Shown here one piece after another: positions 1-6,241 of a stretch of 11,191 bases of DNA (within the stretch, counting starts at the first letter, position 1; each line of letters opens with the position of its first letter). The DNA comes from Acholeplasmataceae bacterium UBA6235 (lineage in GTDB: Bacteria; Bacillota_I; Bacilli_A; Acholeplasmatales; UBA5453): positions 1 to 11,191 of the forward strand of contig DJWH01000007.1 in NCBI GenBank assembly GCA_002441525.1, in the 5' to 3' direction. Below the pieces are notes generated by a model. The model saw only the letters and a list, made by a program, of their open reading frames with translations, was not told where the DNA came from and ran no database searches. The position numbers and the translations under genes are program-made.

Positions 1-97
1 AACCGTAGGGACTACGGGGATAGCCTATTGAGTCACTGGCGGGTACGCTGGTATGGATAGGAAACCCCCACTTCTAGTTAAGTGGTGGTTAGTTCAC
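1..97 (+). mobile_element. Right end of an IS200/IS605-family (TnpB-type) insertion sequence, partial
   Basis: The first 97 bases look like the right terminus of an IS200/IS605 or IS1341-like element. The clearest mark is a subterminal hairpin: arm 63-73 (AACCCCCACTT) pairs with arm 80-90 (AAGTGGTGGTT) with a single mismatch around the loop CTAGTT, followed by AGTTCAC, the kind of short motif at which these elements are cut on the right side. Such elements have no terminal inverted repeats and make no target duplication; they carry a foldback near each end. The transposase and tnpB genes, and the left end, would lie beyond the left edge, so the family call rests on the right end alone. No protein in the window belongs to it. 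Confidence 0.7.
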
Positions 98-113
98 AAT
101 AATGTCGTCAAAT
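1..113 (+). ncRNA. Candidate omega-RNA (TnpB guide RNA): 3' part of scaffold plus guide
   Basis: In IS200/IS605 elements the transcript spanning the tnpB 3' end and the right end forms the omega-RNA, and host sequence just outside the element is the guide. Four helices fit that model on the plus strand: 3-8 with 12-17 (CCGTAG/CTACGG, loop GGA); 24-29 with 56-61, closing a junction; 35-41 with 46-52, seven pairs of which two are G-U; and the terminal hairpin 63-73/80-90. The G-U pairs would be A-C mismatches on the other strand, which supports a rightward RNA. If the element ends at 97, the guide starts at 98 (AATAATGTCGTCAAAT...). The 5' part of the scaffold is outside the window. Guide length (about 16 nt) is assumed from the family. 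Confidence 0.6.
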
Positions 114-130
114 TGATTGTTTTTTGTCAT
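98..130 (-). pseudogene. 5' remnant of a leftward gene interrupted by the insertion sequence
   Basis: On the minus strand an ATG at 130-128 is preceded by GAAAGGAA (148-141), a plausible Shine-Dalgarno about 10 nt upstream, and opens a frame MTKNNQFDDII. After 11 codons the frame reaches the presumed insertion-sequence boundary (97/98); the element contributes only V-N and then a stop (91-89). Further upstream lie A/T-rich promoter-like hexamers (TATGAT at 167-162), but no good -35. I infer that a leftward gene was cut just after its start, its remainder lying left of the element outside the window. The fragment is too short to name. Alternatively this is a leader peptide or a chance start. 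Confidence 0.4.
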
Positions 131-245
131 GTCTATATCATTCCTTTCACAGATTCATTGTATCATATCAAAATGTTTCGAATCGAATAATGCTTAAAAA
201 TGTACAAAACTAGGTAAATCTATACGCCATAGATGGCTTTCAGTA

Positions 246-254
246 TGATATACT
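246..254 (+). promoter_or_regulatory. Extended -10 promoter for the histidine phosphatase operon
   Basis: TGATATACT is an extended -10 element (TGn followed by TATACT) placed just before the Shine-Dalgarno AGGTGAT at 261-267 and the ATG at 271. No good -35 is visible 16-18 nt upstream, which extended -10 promoters tolerate. The predicted transcript would start around 261 and so have a very short leader. Similar TGn-TATAAT elements precede tgt and the ileS leader in this window. Confidence 0.4.
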
Positions 255-270
255 TTTATTAGGTGATTAT

Positions 271-810
271 ATGACAACATTTATTTTTATTAGACATGGA
301 GAACCGCGCTATGATGAAGTTATCGCACGCGGTTACAAAAACCAAGGTTACGATTTAGGTAAACTAACGGAACGTGGTGTTTCACAGGCTGAAGCGGTAG
401 CGAAAGAAGAGATACTGAAAGACGCTGATTTGATTGTAGCGTCCCCATACACCAGAGCCCTTCAAACCGCGGCCATCATTTCACGCATTACCCAAATCCC
501 ATTAACGGTTGAAAATGATTTGCACGAATGGATGCCGGATACAACCTTTGGTGATCGTAAAGATTTGGACCAAGCATATCCAGAGTTCATGGCTCAAAAA
601 GGCATTAGAACGGCTGAAACTGTATTCCCATGGGAATCCTATGAAGTATTATCCAAGCGTACCCATAACGCGATTAAACCTTATTTAAAATACAAAAAAG
701 TCATTGTCGTTTGTCATGGAATTGTGATGGGGACATTTACCGATATTGAAGATATGATTCCACACTGTGGTATCCGCGTTAAGACCTACGATGAGTCATT
801 TTTCAGATAA
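271..810 (+). CDS. Histidine phosphatase family protein (phosphoglycerate mutase-like)
   Basis: A 179-residue protein of the histidine phosphatase (phosphoglycerate mutase/AcpH-like) superfamily. The N-terminal RHG motif (F-I-R-H9-G-E) gives the phospho-accepting histidine, the region around D-L-H-E86-W the likely acid residue, and VVCH149G the second catalytic histidine near the C-terminus. There is no signal peptide or membrane segment, so it is cytosolic. The substrate cannot be read from sequence; this family includes phosphosugar, nucleotide and cofactor phosphatases. The start is set by AGGTGAT at 261-267. It is the first gene of a rightward operon, and its end overlaps the start of mutY by 20 nt, implying coupled translation. 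Confidence 0.85.
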   Translation: MTTFIFIRHGEPRYDEVIARGYKNQGYDLGKLTERGVSQAEAVAKEEILKDADLIVASPYTRALQTAAIISRITQIPLTVENDLHEWMPDTTFGDRKDLDQAYPEFMAQKGIRTAETVFPWESYEVLSKRTHNAIKPYLKYKKVIVVCHGIVMGTFTDIEDMIPHCGIRVKTYDESFFR

Positions 811-1816
811 GCTCATCGCGTGGTACGTGGTGAATCCACGTGATTTACCTTGGCGACAAACAGAAAACCCTTATTACATATGGGTGTCTGAAATCATGTT
901 ACAACAAACCCAAGCAGTCACCGTCATACCTTATTACGTAAGGTTTATTGAATCCTTACCGACAATACAGGATTTAGCAGTCTGTGAAGAAGATAAACTC
1001 CTCAAGTTATGGGAAGGTTTAGGCTATTATTCTAGGGTTAGAAACATGCAAAAAACAGCCATTGAAATCATGCATAAATACGATGGTGTTTTTCCCAATA
1101 CCTATGATCTATTGATTCAACTTAAAGGCATCGGCGCATACACAGCAGGCGCAATCCTATCGATCGCATTCCATCAGACAATCAGTGCTGTCGATGGCAA
1201 TGTGATGCGCGTCATTTCAAGGTATTTTGGCATTCAAGATGACATCACTTTGGATACAACAAAAAAACAAATAAACCAGTTAAACACAACCTTATTAAGT
1301 GATGAGCAACCCCATTTATACACCCAAGCCATCATTGAATTAGGCGCAACTGTTTGTACCAAACACCAACCTAAGTGCGATGTTTGTCCAGTTCGATTGG
1401 ACTGTATTTCAAGACAACAAAACCTTCAAAGTATCATTCCTCTAAAAGCAAAAGCTAAAGCCAAAAAAGAGCGTCGTTTTATCACGTTTATTTTAGAAGA
1501 TGAACAAGGCAGGTTTGTGGTCGAAAAAGTCACGGATAATCTATTAAAAGGACTCTATTTATTGCCACAAGTGGAAGCCGATAGCTTGCAATACGCCATT
1601 GAAACCCTTGAATCTAGTGGATATCGTATCCAATATACCGAGCCTTTAGGCATCTACAAACATGTGTTCACGCATTTAATTTGGTACATGGATGTGTATT
1701 ATGGACGCATCGATTCAAGTATAAATCATGAAACTGTCTCGTCATTTGATGAAGTACCGATGGCGACGGCACATAAACAAATCACAACAAAGGAGAAAAA
1801 GAATGTCAAGTATTAG
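791..1816 (+). CDS. mutY: A/G-specific adenine glycosylase MutY
   Basis: MutY removes adenine mispaired with 8-oxoguanine, preventing G-to-T changes. The 341-residue protein has the family's parts in order: the WVSE34IMLQQT helix with the catalytic Glu; the helix-hairpin-helix LKGIGAYTAGAI; AVD135GNVMRV with the catalytic Asp; the 4Fe-4S loop C189-x6-C196-x2-C199-x5-C205; and a C-terminal NUDIX-like 8-oxoG recognition domain containing KHVFTHLIW. Length matches the family (about 340-370). I chose ATG 791 (MSHFSDKLIAWY...) because it aligns with the usual MutY N-terminus; an in-frame GTG at 767 would add eight residues inside the upstream gene. The Shine-Dalgarno is weak, so translation is probably coupled to the phosphatase gene. 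Its end overlaps the next gene by 14 nt. Confidence 0.95.
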   Translation: MSHFSDKLIAWYVVNPRDLPWRQTENPYYIWVSEIMLQQTQAVTVIPYYVRFIESLPTIQDLAVCEEDKLLKLWEGLGYYSRVRNMQKTAIEIMHKYDGVFPNTYDLLIQLKGIGAYTAGAILSIAFHQTISAVDGNVMRVISRYFGIQDDITLDTTKKQINQLNTTLLSDEQPHLYTQAIIELGATVCTKHQPKCDVCPVRLDCISRQQNLQSIIPLKAKAKAKKERRFITFILEDEQGRFVVEKVTDNLLKGLYLLPQVEADSLQYAIETLESSGYRIQYTEPLGIYKHVFTHLIWYMDVYYGRIDSSINHETVSSFDEVPMATAHKQITTKEKKNVKY

Positions 1817-2144
1817 AATGCAAGGTTCAGGGTCAATCGACCAAATCAGTGGGGCAATCTACACTGAAATCGTCCAAGGTTCGATCACAGGTGAATGCCG
1901 TTTAGACGTTAAACACCGTTTTGATAATGGTCAAACACGTTTAATGGTATTCGAAAAGTTTTATTATCGTGCTGGTAATCGTGCCAGTTTAACTGTTTTG
2001 ATTACAGAAAAGGACGATCAAATCTTTGTTGACGCCATCAGTACAGGAGGCTCAACTGGTGCTCTGATTCGTTTTAACTGGGGTGCCGAAAATAGTTTTG
2101 TCGGTTTGGTTGAAAAAACGCTCAGAAATCTGGGCTTTAGATAA
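1803..2144 (+). CDS. Small conserved protein, DUF6054-like
   Basis: A 113-residue soluble protein of unknown function. Its pattern of a short N-terminal helix, then MVFEKFYYRAGNRASLTV, a mid-region strand, and the glycine-rich STGGSTGALIRFNWGAE near the C-terminus resembles the DUF6054 family of Bacillota; that assignment is from memory of the family and is tentative. The start at 1803 is fixed by AGGAG at 1791-1795, seven nt upstream, lying inside the end of mutY; the two genes overlap by 14 nt in different frames. It has no signal peptide, membrane segment or catalytic motif that I recognise. It is the last gene of the operon and runs into the palindromic terminator. A role linked to MutY or the phosphatase is not shown by the sequence. 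Confidence 0.8.
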   Translation: MSSIRMQGSGSIDQISGAIYTEIVQGSITGECRLDVKHRFDNGQTRLMVFEKFYYRAGNRASLTVLITEKDDQIFVDAISTGGSTGALIRFNWGAENSFVGLVEKTLRNLGFR

Positions 2145-2148
2145 TTAA

Positions 2149-2170
2149 AAAGGCGCAAATTTGCGCCTTT
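2149..2170. terminator. Bidirectional intrinsic terminator (perfect 22-bp palindrome)
   Basis: A perfect palindrome with arms AAAGGCGCAAA and TTTGCGCCTTT lies between the stop of the DUF6054-like gene (2142-2144) and the stop of queT (2171-2169 on the minus strand). Folded as RNA it gives a GC-centred stem with flanking A and U tracts on both strands, so it can stop both converging transcripts. The last bases of the palindrome fall within the queT stop codon. Confidence 0.85.
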
Positions 2171-2654
2171 ATTCTTCAAATAGTGATTTAAATCCTGTGT
2201 GTTTATTAAGGATTTTATACACAGGTAATCCAACCACATAAGTCACACCAAACTCACCAATTGCCACATACAACATCGTTAATAAAAGTGGTAATCCCCA
2301 AACGATATGTAGGATGTAACCAACGATGATGCCGTTAAATAGGGTTGGGGCAAGCAGTGCGATGTATTTGTTTTTAATCCAAACCATAGAAATGACACTG
2401 ATGAAGGTTGCGAGAACACCTAAGGTTAAATCGAACGGTAATTGAGGACCAGGACTATAGAGGTTGGCAACGAATGTGCCGACTGTTAAGCCTAATACAG
2501 CTTTCTTGTCAAAAAAGACAACGATCAATAATAGTTCAGCGACACGAAATTGAATTTCACCGAAGCTGATGGGTAGAAATAGAAGCACCAAAACCACATA
2601 TAGTGCCGCAATTAAAGATTGGCGAATCCAATCTTTTAGGGTAAAATGAAACAT
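2169..2654 (-). CDS. queT: QueT-family queuosine precursor transporter (ECF S component)
   Basis: A 161-residue, very hydrophobic protein with about five to six membrane segments, matching the QueT family of energy-coupling-factor S components. The N-terminal helix (residues 14-27) is followed by the family signature ISFGEIQFRVAELL at 29-42. S components bind the substrate and need shared EcfA/EcfA'/EcfT subunits, which are not in this window. QueT is thought to import queuosine precursors such as preQ1. That role is strongly supported here: a class I preQ1 riboswitch occupies the leader, and the divergent neighbour is tgt, whose product inserts preQ1 into tRNA. The start at 2654 is set by AAGGAG at 2671-2666, 11 nt upstream. 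Confidence 0.92.
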   Translation of the reverse strand: MFHFTLKDWIRQSLIAALYVVLVLLFLPISFGEIQFRVAELLLIVVFFDKKAVLGLTVGTFVANLYSPGPQLPFDLTLGVLATFISVISMVWIKNKYIALLAPTLFNGIIVGYILHIVWGLPLLLTMLYVAIGEFGVTYVVGLPVYKILNKHTGFKSLFEE

Positions 2655-2665
2655 ATTTAGTTATT

Positions 2666-2701
2666 CTCCTTGTTTTGTTTTCGCAGGTAACTAGTACTGC
2701 G
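2666..2701 (-). promoter_or_regulatory. preQ1 class I riboswitch upstream of queT (translational type)
   Basis: Read on the minus strand, helix P1 is CGCAG (2701-2697) with CUGCG (2686-2682), closing a 10-nt loop UACUAGUUAC, followed by the A-rich tail AAAACAAAACAAGGAG that ends in the queT Shine-Dalgarno. This closely matches the known Thermoanaerobacter tengcongensis preQ1-I aptamer: a 5-bp P1, a 10-nt loop and a tail containing AACAAAACAAGG. In that type the tail pairs with the loop when preQ1 binds and buries the Shine-Dalgarno, so translation is turned off. No U-run terminator is present between the aptamer and the ATG, which agrees with control at translation rather than termination. 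Confidence 0.9.
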
Positions 2702-2718
2702 GGCAGAAGCCAATAACA

Positions 2719-2747
2719 AATATAACACTTCTGTGGTATAATTTCAA
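2719..2747 (-). promoter_or_regulatory. Promoter of queT and its riboswitch leader
   Basis: On the minus strand TTGAAA (2747-2742) and TATATT (2724-2719) are separated by exactly 17 nt, a good vegetative sigma-factor promoter. The transcript would start near 2712, just upstream of the preQ1 aptamer, which fits a short riboswitch leader. The -35 shares base 2742 with the -10 of the divergent tgt promoter. Confidence 0.7.
2734..2742 (+). promoter_or_regulatory. Extended -10 promoter of tgt
   Basis: TGGTATAAT is a perfect extended -10 (TGn-TATAAT). The position 17 nt upstream holds only a weak -35 (TAACAA, 2714-2719). Transcription should start around 2749, giving a leader of about 16 nt before the tgt ATG at 2765. 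This rules out the upstream in-frame ATG at 2747, which lies at or before the likely start site. Confidence 0.7.
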
Positions 2748-2764
2748 TGGAAAGAGGAATGAAT

Positions 2765-3874
2765 ATGGCAATTAGATTTGAACTATTACATACATGTAAA
2801 CAATCTGGTGCAAGATATGGCCTATTGCATACACCCCATGGGACGTTTGAAACGCCCATTTTTATGCCTGTAGGCACGCTTGCTACCGTTAAAACCCTAA
2901 CCCCTGAAGAGATTAAAGAAGTCTCTGATGGGTTGATTTTAGGAAATACGTATCACCTATGGCTTCAACCCGGAGAAGACATCGTCAAAGCCCATGGTGG
3001 GATCCGTGGTTTTATGCACTGGGATGGCGCATTGTTAACCGATAGTGGTGGCTTTCAAGTGTTTTCCCTCACGGATATGAGAAAGATCAAAGAAGAAGGC
3101 GTGTACTTTAAACATCACAAGAGTGGTGAATCGCTATTCTTATCCCCAGAAAAAGCCATTGAAATCCAAGAAAAATTAGGTGCAGACATCATCATGAGTT
3201 TTGATGAATGCCCACCGCATGACGCTTCTTACGAATACACAAGGGATTCATTGGCACGCACCCTTAGATGGGCTGAACGCGGTAAAAAAGCGCTCACCAC
3301 AGACCAAGCTTTGTTTGGTATTGTCCAAGGTGGGTTGTATGATGATCTACGTCTTGAAAGCGCGAAAAAATTGATTGAAATGGATTTTCCTGGCTACTCC
3401 ATCGGTGGATTATCTGTGGGTGAATCCAAGTCTGAAATGTATCGAATTTTGGATTTATTAAATCCAGTTATGCCAAAAGACAAACCCCGCTATTTGATGG
3501 GTGTGGGTTCGCCAGATGACCTCGTTGAAGGGGTTATTCGTGGTGTAGATATGTTTGACTGTGTACTACCGACGAGAAATGCCAGACATGGCACAGCATT
3601 CACAACCACTGGCAAAATCCAAATTCGCAACAAGCAATTTGAATGGGATATGACCTCGTTAGATCCTAATTTACAGACCCCATTTTCAAAGTATTCTAAA
3701 AGTTACATTCGCCACTTATTCAAGGCAGAAGAAATCTTGGGGATGCGTATCATGACGTATCAGAACCTAGCGTTTTTAAAACAGTTGATGAAAGAAATTC
3801 GTCAAGCGATTTTAGAAGACCGCTTACTCGATTTTAAAAAAGAATTTTTTACGCGATATGGCTATTTAAAATGA
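2765..3874 (+). CDS. tgt: tRNA-guanine transglycosylase (bacterial type), zinc ligands missing
   Basis: Tgt exchanges guanine-34 of tRNAs with GUN anticodons (Tyr, His, Asn, Asp) for preQ1, the first tRNA-level step toward queuosine. The 369-residue barrel protein keeps D93[23 protein letters not shown] (with the Val typical of preQ1-using bacterial enzymes) and the catalytic MFD265[12 protein letters not shown]. The C-terminal zinc site normally reads DPxCxCxxC with a later TIHN histidine; here it is DPNLQTPFS (300-308) and TYQ333N, so all four ligands are gone while the surrounding [15 protein letters not shown] is well kept. Start 2765 follows AGAGG (2753-2757) with 7-nt spacing; ATGs at 2747 and 2759 are too close to the promoter or Shine-Dalgarno. 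It ends in TGA. Confidence 0.96.
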   Translation: MAIRFELLHTCKQSGARYGLLHTPHGTFETPIFMPVGTLATVKTLTPEEIKEVSDGLILGNTYHLWLQPGEDIVKAHGGIRGFMHWDGALLTDSGGFQVFSLTDMRKIKEEGVYFKHHKSGESLFLSPEKAIEIQEKLGADIIMSFDECPPHDASYEYTRDSLARTLRWAERGKKALTTDQALFGIVQGGLYDDLRLESAKKLIEMDFPGYSIGGLSVGESKSEMYRILDLLNPVMPKDKPRYLMGVGSPDDLVEGVIRGVDMFDCVLPTRNARHGTAFTTTGKIQIRNKQFEWDMTSLDPNLQTPFSKYSKSYIRHLFKAEEILGMRIMTYQNLAFLKQLMKEIRQAILEDRLLDFKKEFFTRYGYLK

Positions 3875-3922
3875 GTTGTGCTAAAATCGCTTATATATCT
3901 TTTAATTATAAGCCAATTAGTG

Positions 3923-3928
3923 TAAAAT
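3923..3928 (+). promoter_or_regulatory. Possible -10 of an ftsZ promoter
   Basis: The 94-nt gap between tgt and ftsZ is A/T-rich. TAAAAT at 3923-3928 with TTTTAA 17 nt upstream (3900-3905) is the best promoter-like pair, but it is weak. There is no convincing terminator after tgt, so ftsZ could also be read through from tgt. An inverted repeat GCTTATA/TATAAGC (3889-3895 and 3907-3913) lies over the putative -35, without a following U-run. Confidence 0.3.
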
Positions 3929-3968
3929 TAAGATAAGTTGTTTACAACAATTTTTTAGGAGGGATAGT

Positions 3969-5096
3969 ATGGTATTTGGCGAAAACGACAACTTCAACCA
4001 AAAGCCGGTCATCAAGGTCATTGGTGTTGGAGGCGGTGGCGGTAACGCCGTCAATCGCATGATTGAAAACGATGTAAAAGGTGTAGAATTCGTAGCTGTT
4101 AATACCGATGCCCAAGTATTAAGAGTGTCTCGTGCAGAGAAACGACTACAAATTGGAAAACATTTAACACGCGGGTTAGGTGCCGGTGCGAAACCAGAAG
4201 TTGGTAAACGTGCTGCACTGGAATCTGAAGATGAAATAAGAGCCGTATTAAGCGATGCTGATATGGTGTTTATCACTGCCGGTATGGGTGGTGGCACTGG
4301 CACAGGTGCCGCACCAATCATTGCGAGACTCGCGAAAGAAATGGGATGCTTAACGATTGGGATTGTTACCAAACCTTTCGCATTCGAAGGTCCTGCAAGA
4401 ACCCAAGCAGCGATTGCTGGTTTAGAAGAACTCAAACAATTCGTGGATACACTCATCGTCATTCCGAATGAACGACTCCTTTCCATCATTGAACCAAACA
4501 CCCAAATGTTGGATGCGTTTAGAGAAGCAGACAACGTATTAAGACAAGGGGTTCAGGGGATTGCAGAAATCATCGCTGTACCTGGCTTAATCAACGTTGA
4601 CTTCGCCGATGTACGCACTGTGATGGAAAATAAAGGGACAGCCCTCATGGGTATTGGGATTGCTGCTGGTGAAAACAGAGCCATTGAAGCGGCACGTAAA
4701 GCGATTCATTCGAAATTGCTCGAAGTATCGATTGATGGTGCAACAGACGCCATTGTGAACATCACTACTGGTACGAATGTCACCTTATTTGAAATCTCAC
4801 AAGCATTAGATGAAATCAGAAACGCGACAGATTTCGAACTCAACGTCATTTATGGTACTGCACTCAATGAAGATTTGAAAGATGAAATGATCGTTACCGT
4901 CATTGCGACTGGTTATGAGCTCAAAGCGAAAGAATCCACCATTGATGATTTTGCGACTCAAATCTTTAAAAAGACCACCAATGATCAAGTGAAATTGACC
5001 CCATCCGGATTTGAAAAACAATCACAGATGGTAGAAACACCAAAAGAAGAAAAGAAAACCAATAAATTGCCATCATGGCTACAGAGTAAAAAATAA
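3969..5096 (+). CDS. ftsZ: Cell division protein FtsZ
   Basis: FtsZ is the tubulin-like GTPase that polymerises into the division ring at midcell. The 375-residue protein has the N-terminal nucleotide loop [14 protein letters not shown], the tubulin signature G107GGTGTG113AAP, and the T7 synergy loop N209VDFAD214 whose aspartates complete GTP hydrolysis in the neighbouring subunit. A short charged linker follows the globular core, and the tail [10 protein letters not shown] looks like the conserved C-terminal peptide that docks membrane tethers such as FtsA or SepF. AGGAGG at 3957-3962 gives a strong ribosome binding site. No ftsA or murein genes precede it; sepF lies three genes downstream and is the only tether visible here. 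Confidence 0.98.
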   Translation: MVFGENDNFNQKPVIKVIGVGGGGGNAVNRMIENDVKGVEFVAVNTDAQVLRVSRAEKRLQIGKHLTRGLGAGAKPEVGKRAALESEDEIRAVLSDADMVFITAGMGGGTGTGAAPIIARLAKEMGCLTIGIVTKPFAFEGPARTQAAIAGLEELKQFVDTLIVIPNERLLSIIEPNTQMLDAFREADNVLRQGVQGIAEIIAVPGLINVDFADVRTVMENKGTALMGIGIAAGENRAIEAARKAIHSKLLEVSIDGATDAIVNITTGTNVTLFEISQALDEIRNATDFELNVIYGTALNEDLKDEMIVTVIATGYELKAKESTIDDFATQIFKKTTNDQVKLTPSGFEKQSQMVETPKEEKKTNKLPSWLQSKK

Positions 5097-5098
5097 CG

Positions 5099-5123
5099 AA
5101 AAAGGGGCCATGGCGCCTTTTTT
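5099..5123 (+). terminator. Intrinsic terminator or attenuator between ftsZ and ychF
   Basis: A stem of AAAAAGG, a G-G mismatch, and GC pairs with GC then CC-TTTTT around the loop CATG, followed by a run of six Ts, forms a Rho-independent terminator starting 2 nt after the ftsZ stop. It ends 17 nt before the ychF ATG and only a few bases before the ychF Shine-Dalgarno, leaving no room for a promoter in between. Confidence 0.75.
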
Positions 5124-5140
5124 GATGAAGGAGTATTATT

Positions 5141-6241
5141 ATGTTAAGAGCAGGCATCGTCGGATTACCAAACGTTGGTAAGTCCACATTATTTAACGCA
5201 ATCACCAAGAGTGCTGCACTCGCAGCCAATTATCCGTTCGCAACCATTGACCCTAACGTCGGTGTTGTGACACTTAAGGATCAACGACTCGACGTGCTTG
5301 CGACCATGTACAAATCCGGTCGTATTGTACCAACCACAGTGGAGTTCATCGATATCGCTGGCTTGGTGAAAGGGGCTTCTAAAGGCGAAGGTCTTGGGAA
5401 CCAATTTTTAAGCCACATTCGTGATGTGGATACCATCTGCCAAGTGGTGAGATTGTTTAAAGACGACAACATCATCCATGTTGAAGGTTCGGTCGATCCT
5501 TTAAGAGACATCGATATCATTCAATTAGAACTCAATATCGCTGACTACGATACCGTGATGAAGCGCATTCCAAAGATTGAAAAGAAAGCGAAAACCGCTG
5601 GCAATCCAGAAGAAAAAGAAGAGTTCGAAGTGTTGAGTAAAATCAAACAAAGTCTTGAAGACAACGTACCAATTCGTTTGATGGATTTGAGTGATAACGA
5701 AAAAGCCATCATCAAGAGTTATAATTTCTTATCCGCTAAGGCCATGATTTATATCGCTAACGTATCGGAATCTGAAATCAGAACCATTGAATCCAACCCA
5801 GTCTATCAACGTTTGGTTGAAAAAGGTCAACAAGAATCCGCCGATGTGGTGTATATTTCAGCCCAAATCGAATCTGAATTGGCACAACTCGATGATGAAG
5901 AAAAAGAAATGTTTATGGCTGAATTGGGTCTTCATGAAGCCGGTCTAGACCAATTAATTCGCACCACCTACCACCGTTTAGGATTAGAAACGTACTTCAC
6001 AGCTGGACCGATGGAAGCGAGAGCTTGGACATTTAGAAAAGGCATGACTGCCCCACAATGCGCGGGTATCATTCATAGTGATTTTGAACGTGGTTTCATT
6101 CGAGCAGAAACCGTTGCTTACGACGATTTAATCAAACATGGGTCTTATCTAGCTGCCAAAGAGGCTGGACGTGTACGCCAAGAAGGTAAAGACTACTTGG
6201 TCAAAGACGGCGATGTCATGTTATTTAAATTCAATGTCTAA
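5141..6241 (+). CDS. ychF: Redox-regulated ATPase YchF (Obg-like)
   Basis: YchF is a universally conserved cytosolic P-loop NTPase of the Obg family that binds ribosomes and prefers ATP. The 366 residues show G8LPNVGKST (Walker A/G1), the switch region DIAGLVKGASKGEGLGNQFL (G3), and N207VSE in place of the usual NKxD, the change that gives ATP preference. The C-terminal TGS domain is clear (residues about 280-366), ending VKDGDVMLFKFNV. AAGGAG at 5128-5133 sets the start. The gene sits directly downstream of the ftsZ terminator and its last 8 nt overlap the start of yggS. In common Bacillota it is not part of the ftsZ-ileS cluster, so its position here is a local rearrangement. Confidence 0.97.
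   Translation: MLRAGIVGLPNVGKSTLFNAITKSAALAANYPFATIDPNVGVVTLKDQRLDVLATMYKSGRIVPTTVEFIDIAGLVKGASKGEGLGNQFLSHIRDVDTICQVVRLFKDDNIIHVEGSVDPLRDIDIIQLELNIADYDTVMKRIPKIEKKAKTAGNPEEKEEFEVLSKIKQSLEDNVPIRLMDLSDNEKAIIKSYNFLSAKAMIYIANVSESEIRTIESNPVYQRLVEKGQQESADVVYISAQIESELAQLDDEEKEMFMAELGLHEAGLDQLIRTTYHRLGLETYFTAGPMEARAWTFRKGMTAPQCAGIIHSDFERGFIRAETVAYDDLIKHGSYLAAKEAGRVRQEGKDYLVKDGDVMLFKFNV

Noticed and set aside
1..97. RNase P RNA, tmRNA or SRP RNA as the source of the folded 5' segment
   Set aside because: None of the universally conserved segments of those RNAs is present; the hairpin layout and AGTTCAC end fit an IS200/IS605 right end better.
226..237. Inverted repeat GCCAT-AG-ATGGC as an operator near the first promoter
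   Set aside because: Arms of five bases with a 2-nt gap are expected by chance, and no regulator is encoded nearby.
767..790. GTG at 767 as the start of mutY
   Set aside because: The extra residues MVSALRPT do not match MutY N-termini and lie within the phosphatase frame; ATG 791 fits the family.
1728..1802. Longer start for the DUF6054-like gene
   Set aside because: The added residues are basic, unconserved and read out of frame over mutY; AGGAG at 1791 points to 1803.
2747..2764. ATG at 2747 or 2759 as the tgt start
   Set aside because: 2747 lies at or before the expected transcript start, and 2759 is only 1 nt from the Shine-Dalgarno; 2765 has normal spacing.
2557..2877. Minus-strand open frame across the queT-tgt promoters
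   Set aside because: It covers the riboswitch, two promoters and the tgt start, has no ribosome binding site and resembles no protein.
3889..3913. Hairpin after tgt as a terminator
   Set aside because: The stem is all but AU-only, the loop is 11 nt and no T-run follows.
3917..4534. Long minus-strand open frame opposite ftsZ
   Set aside because: It is the mirror of a highly conserved coding region, with low-complexity composition and no start signals.
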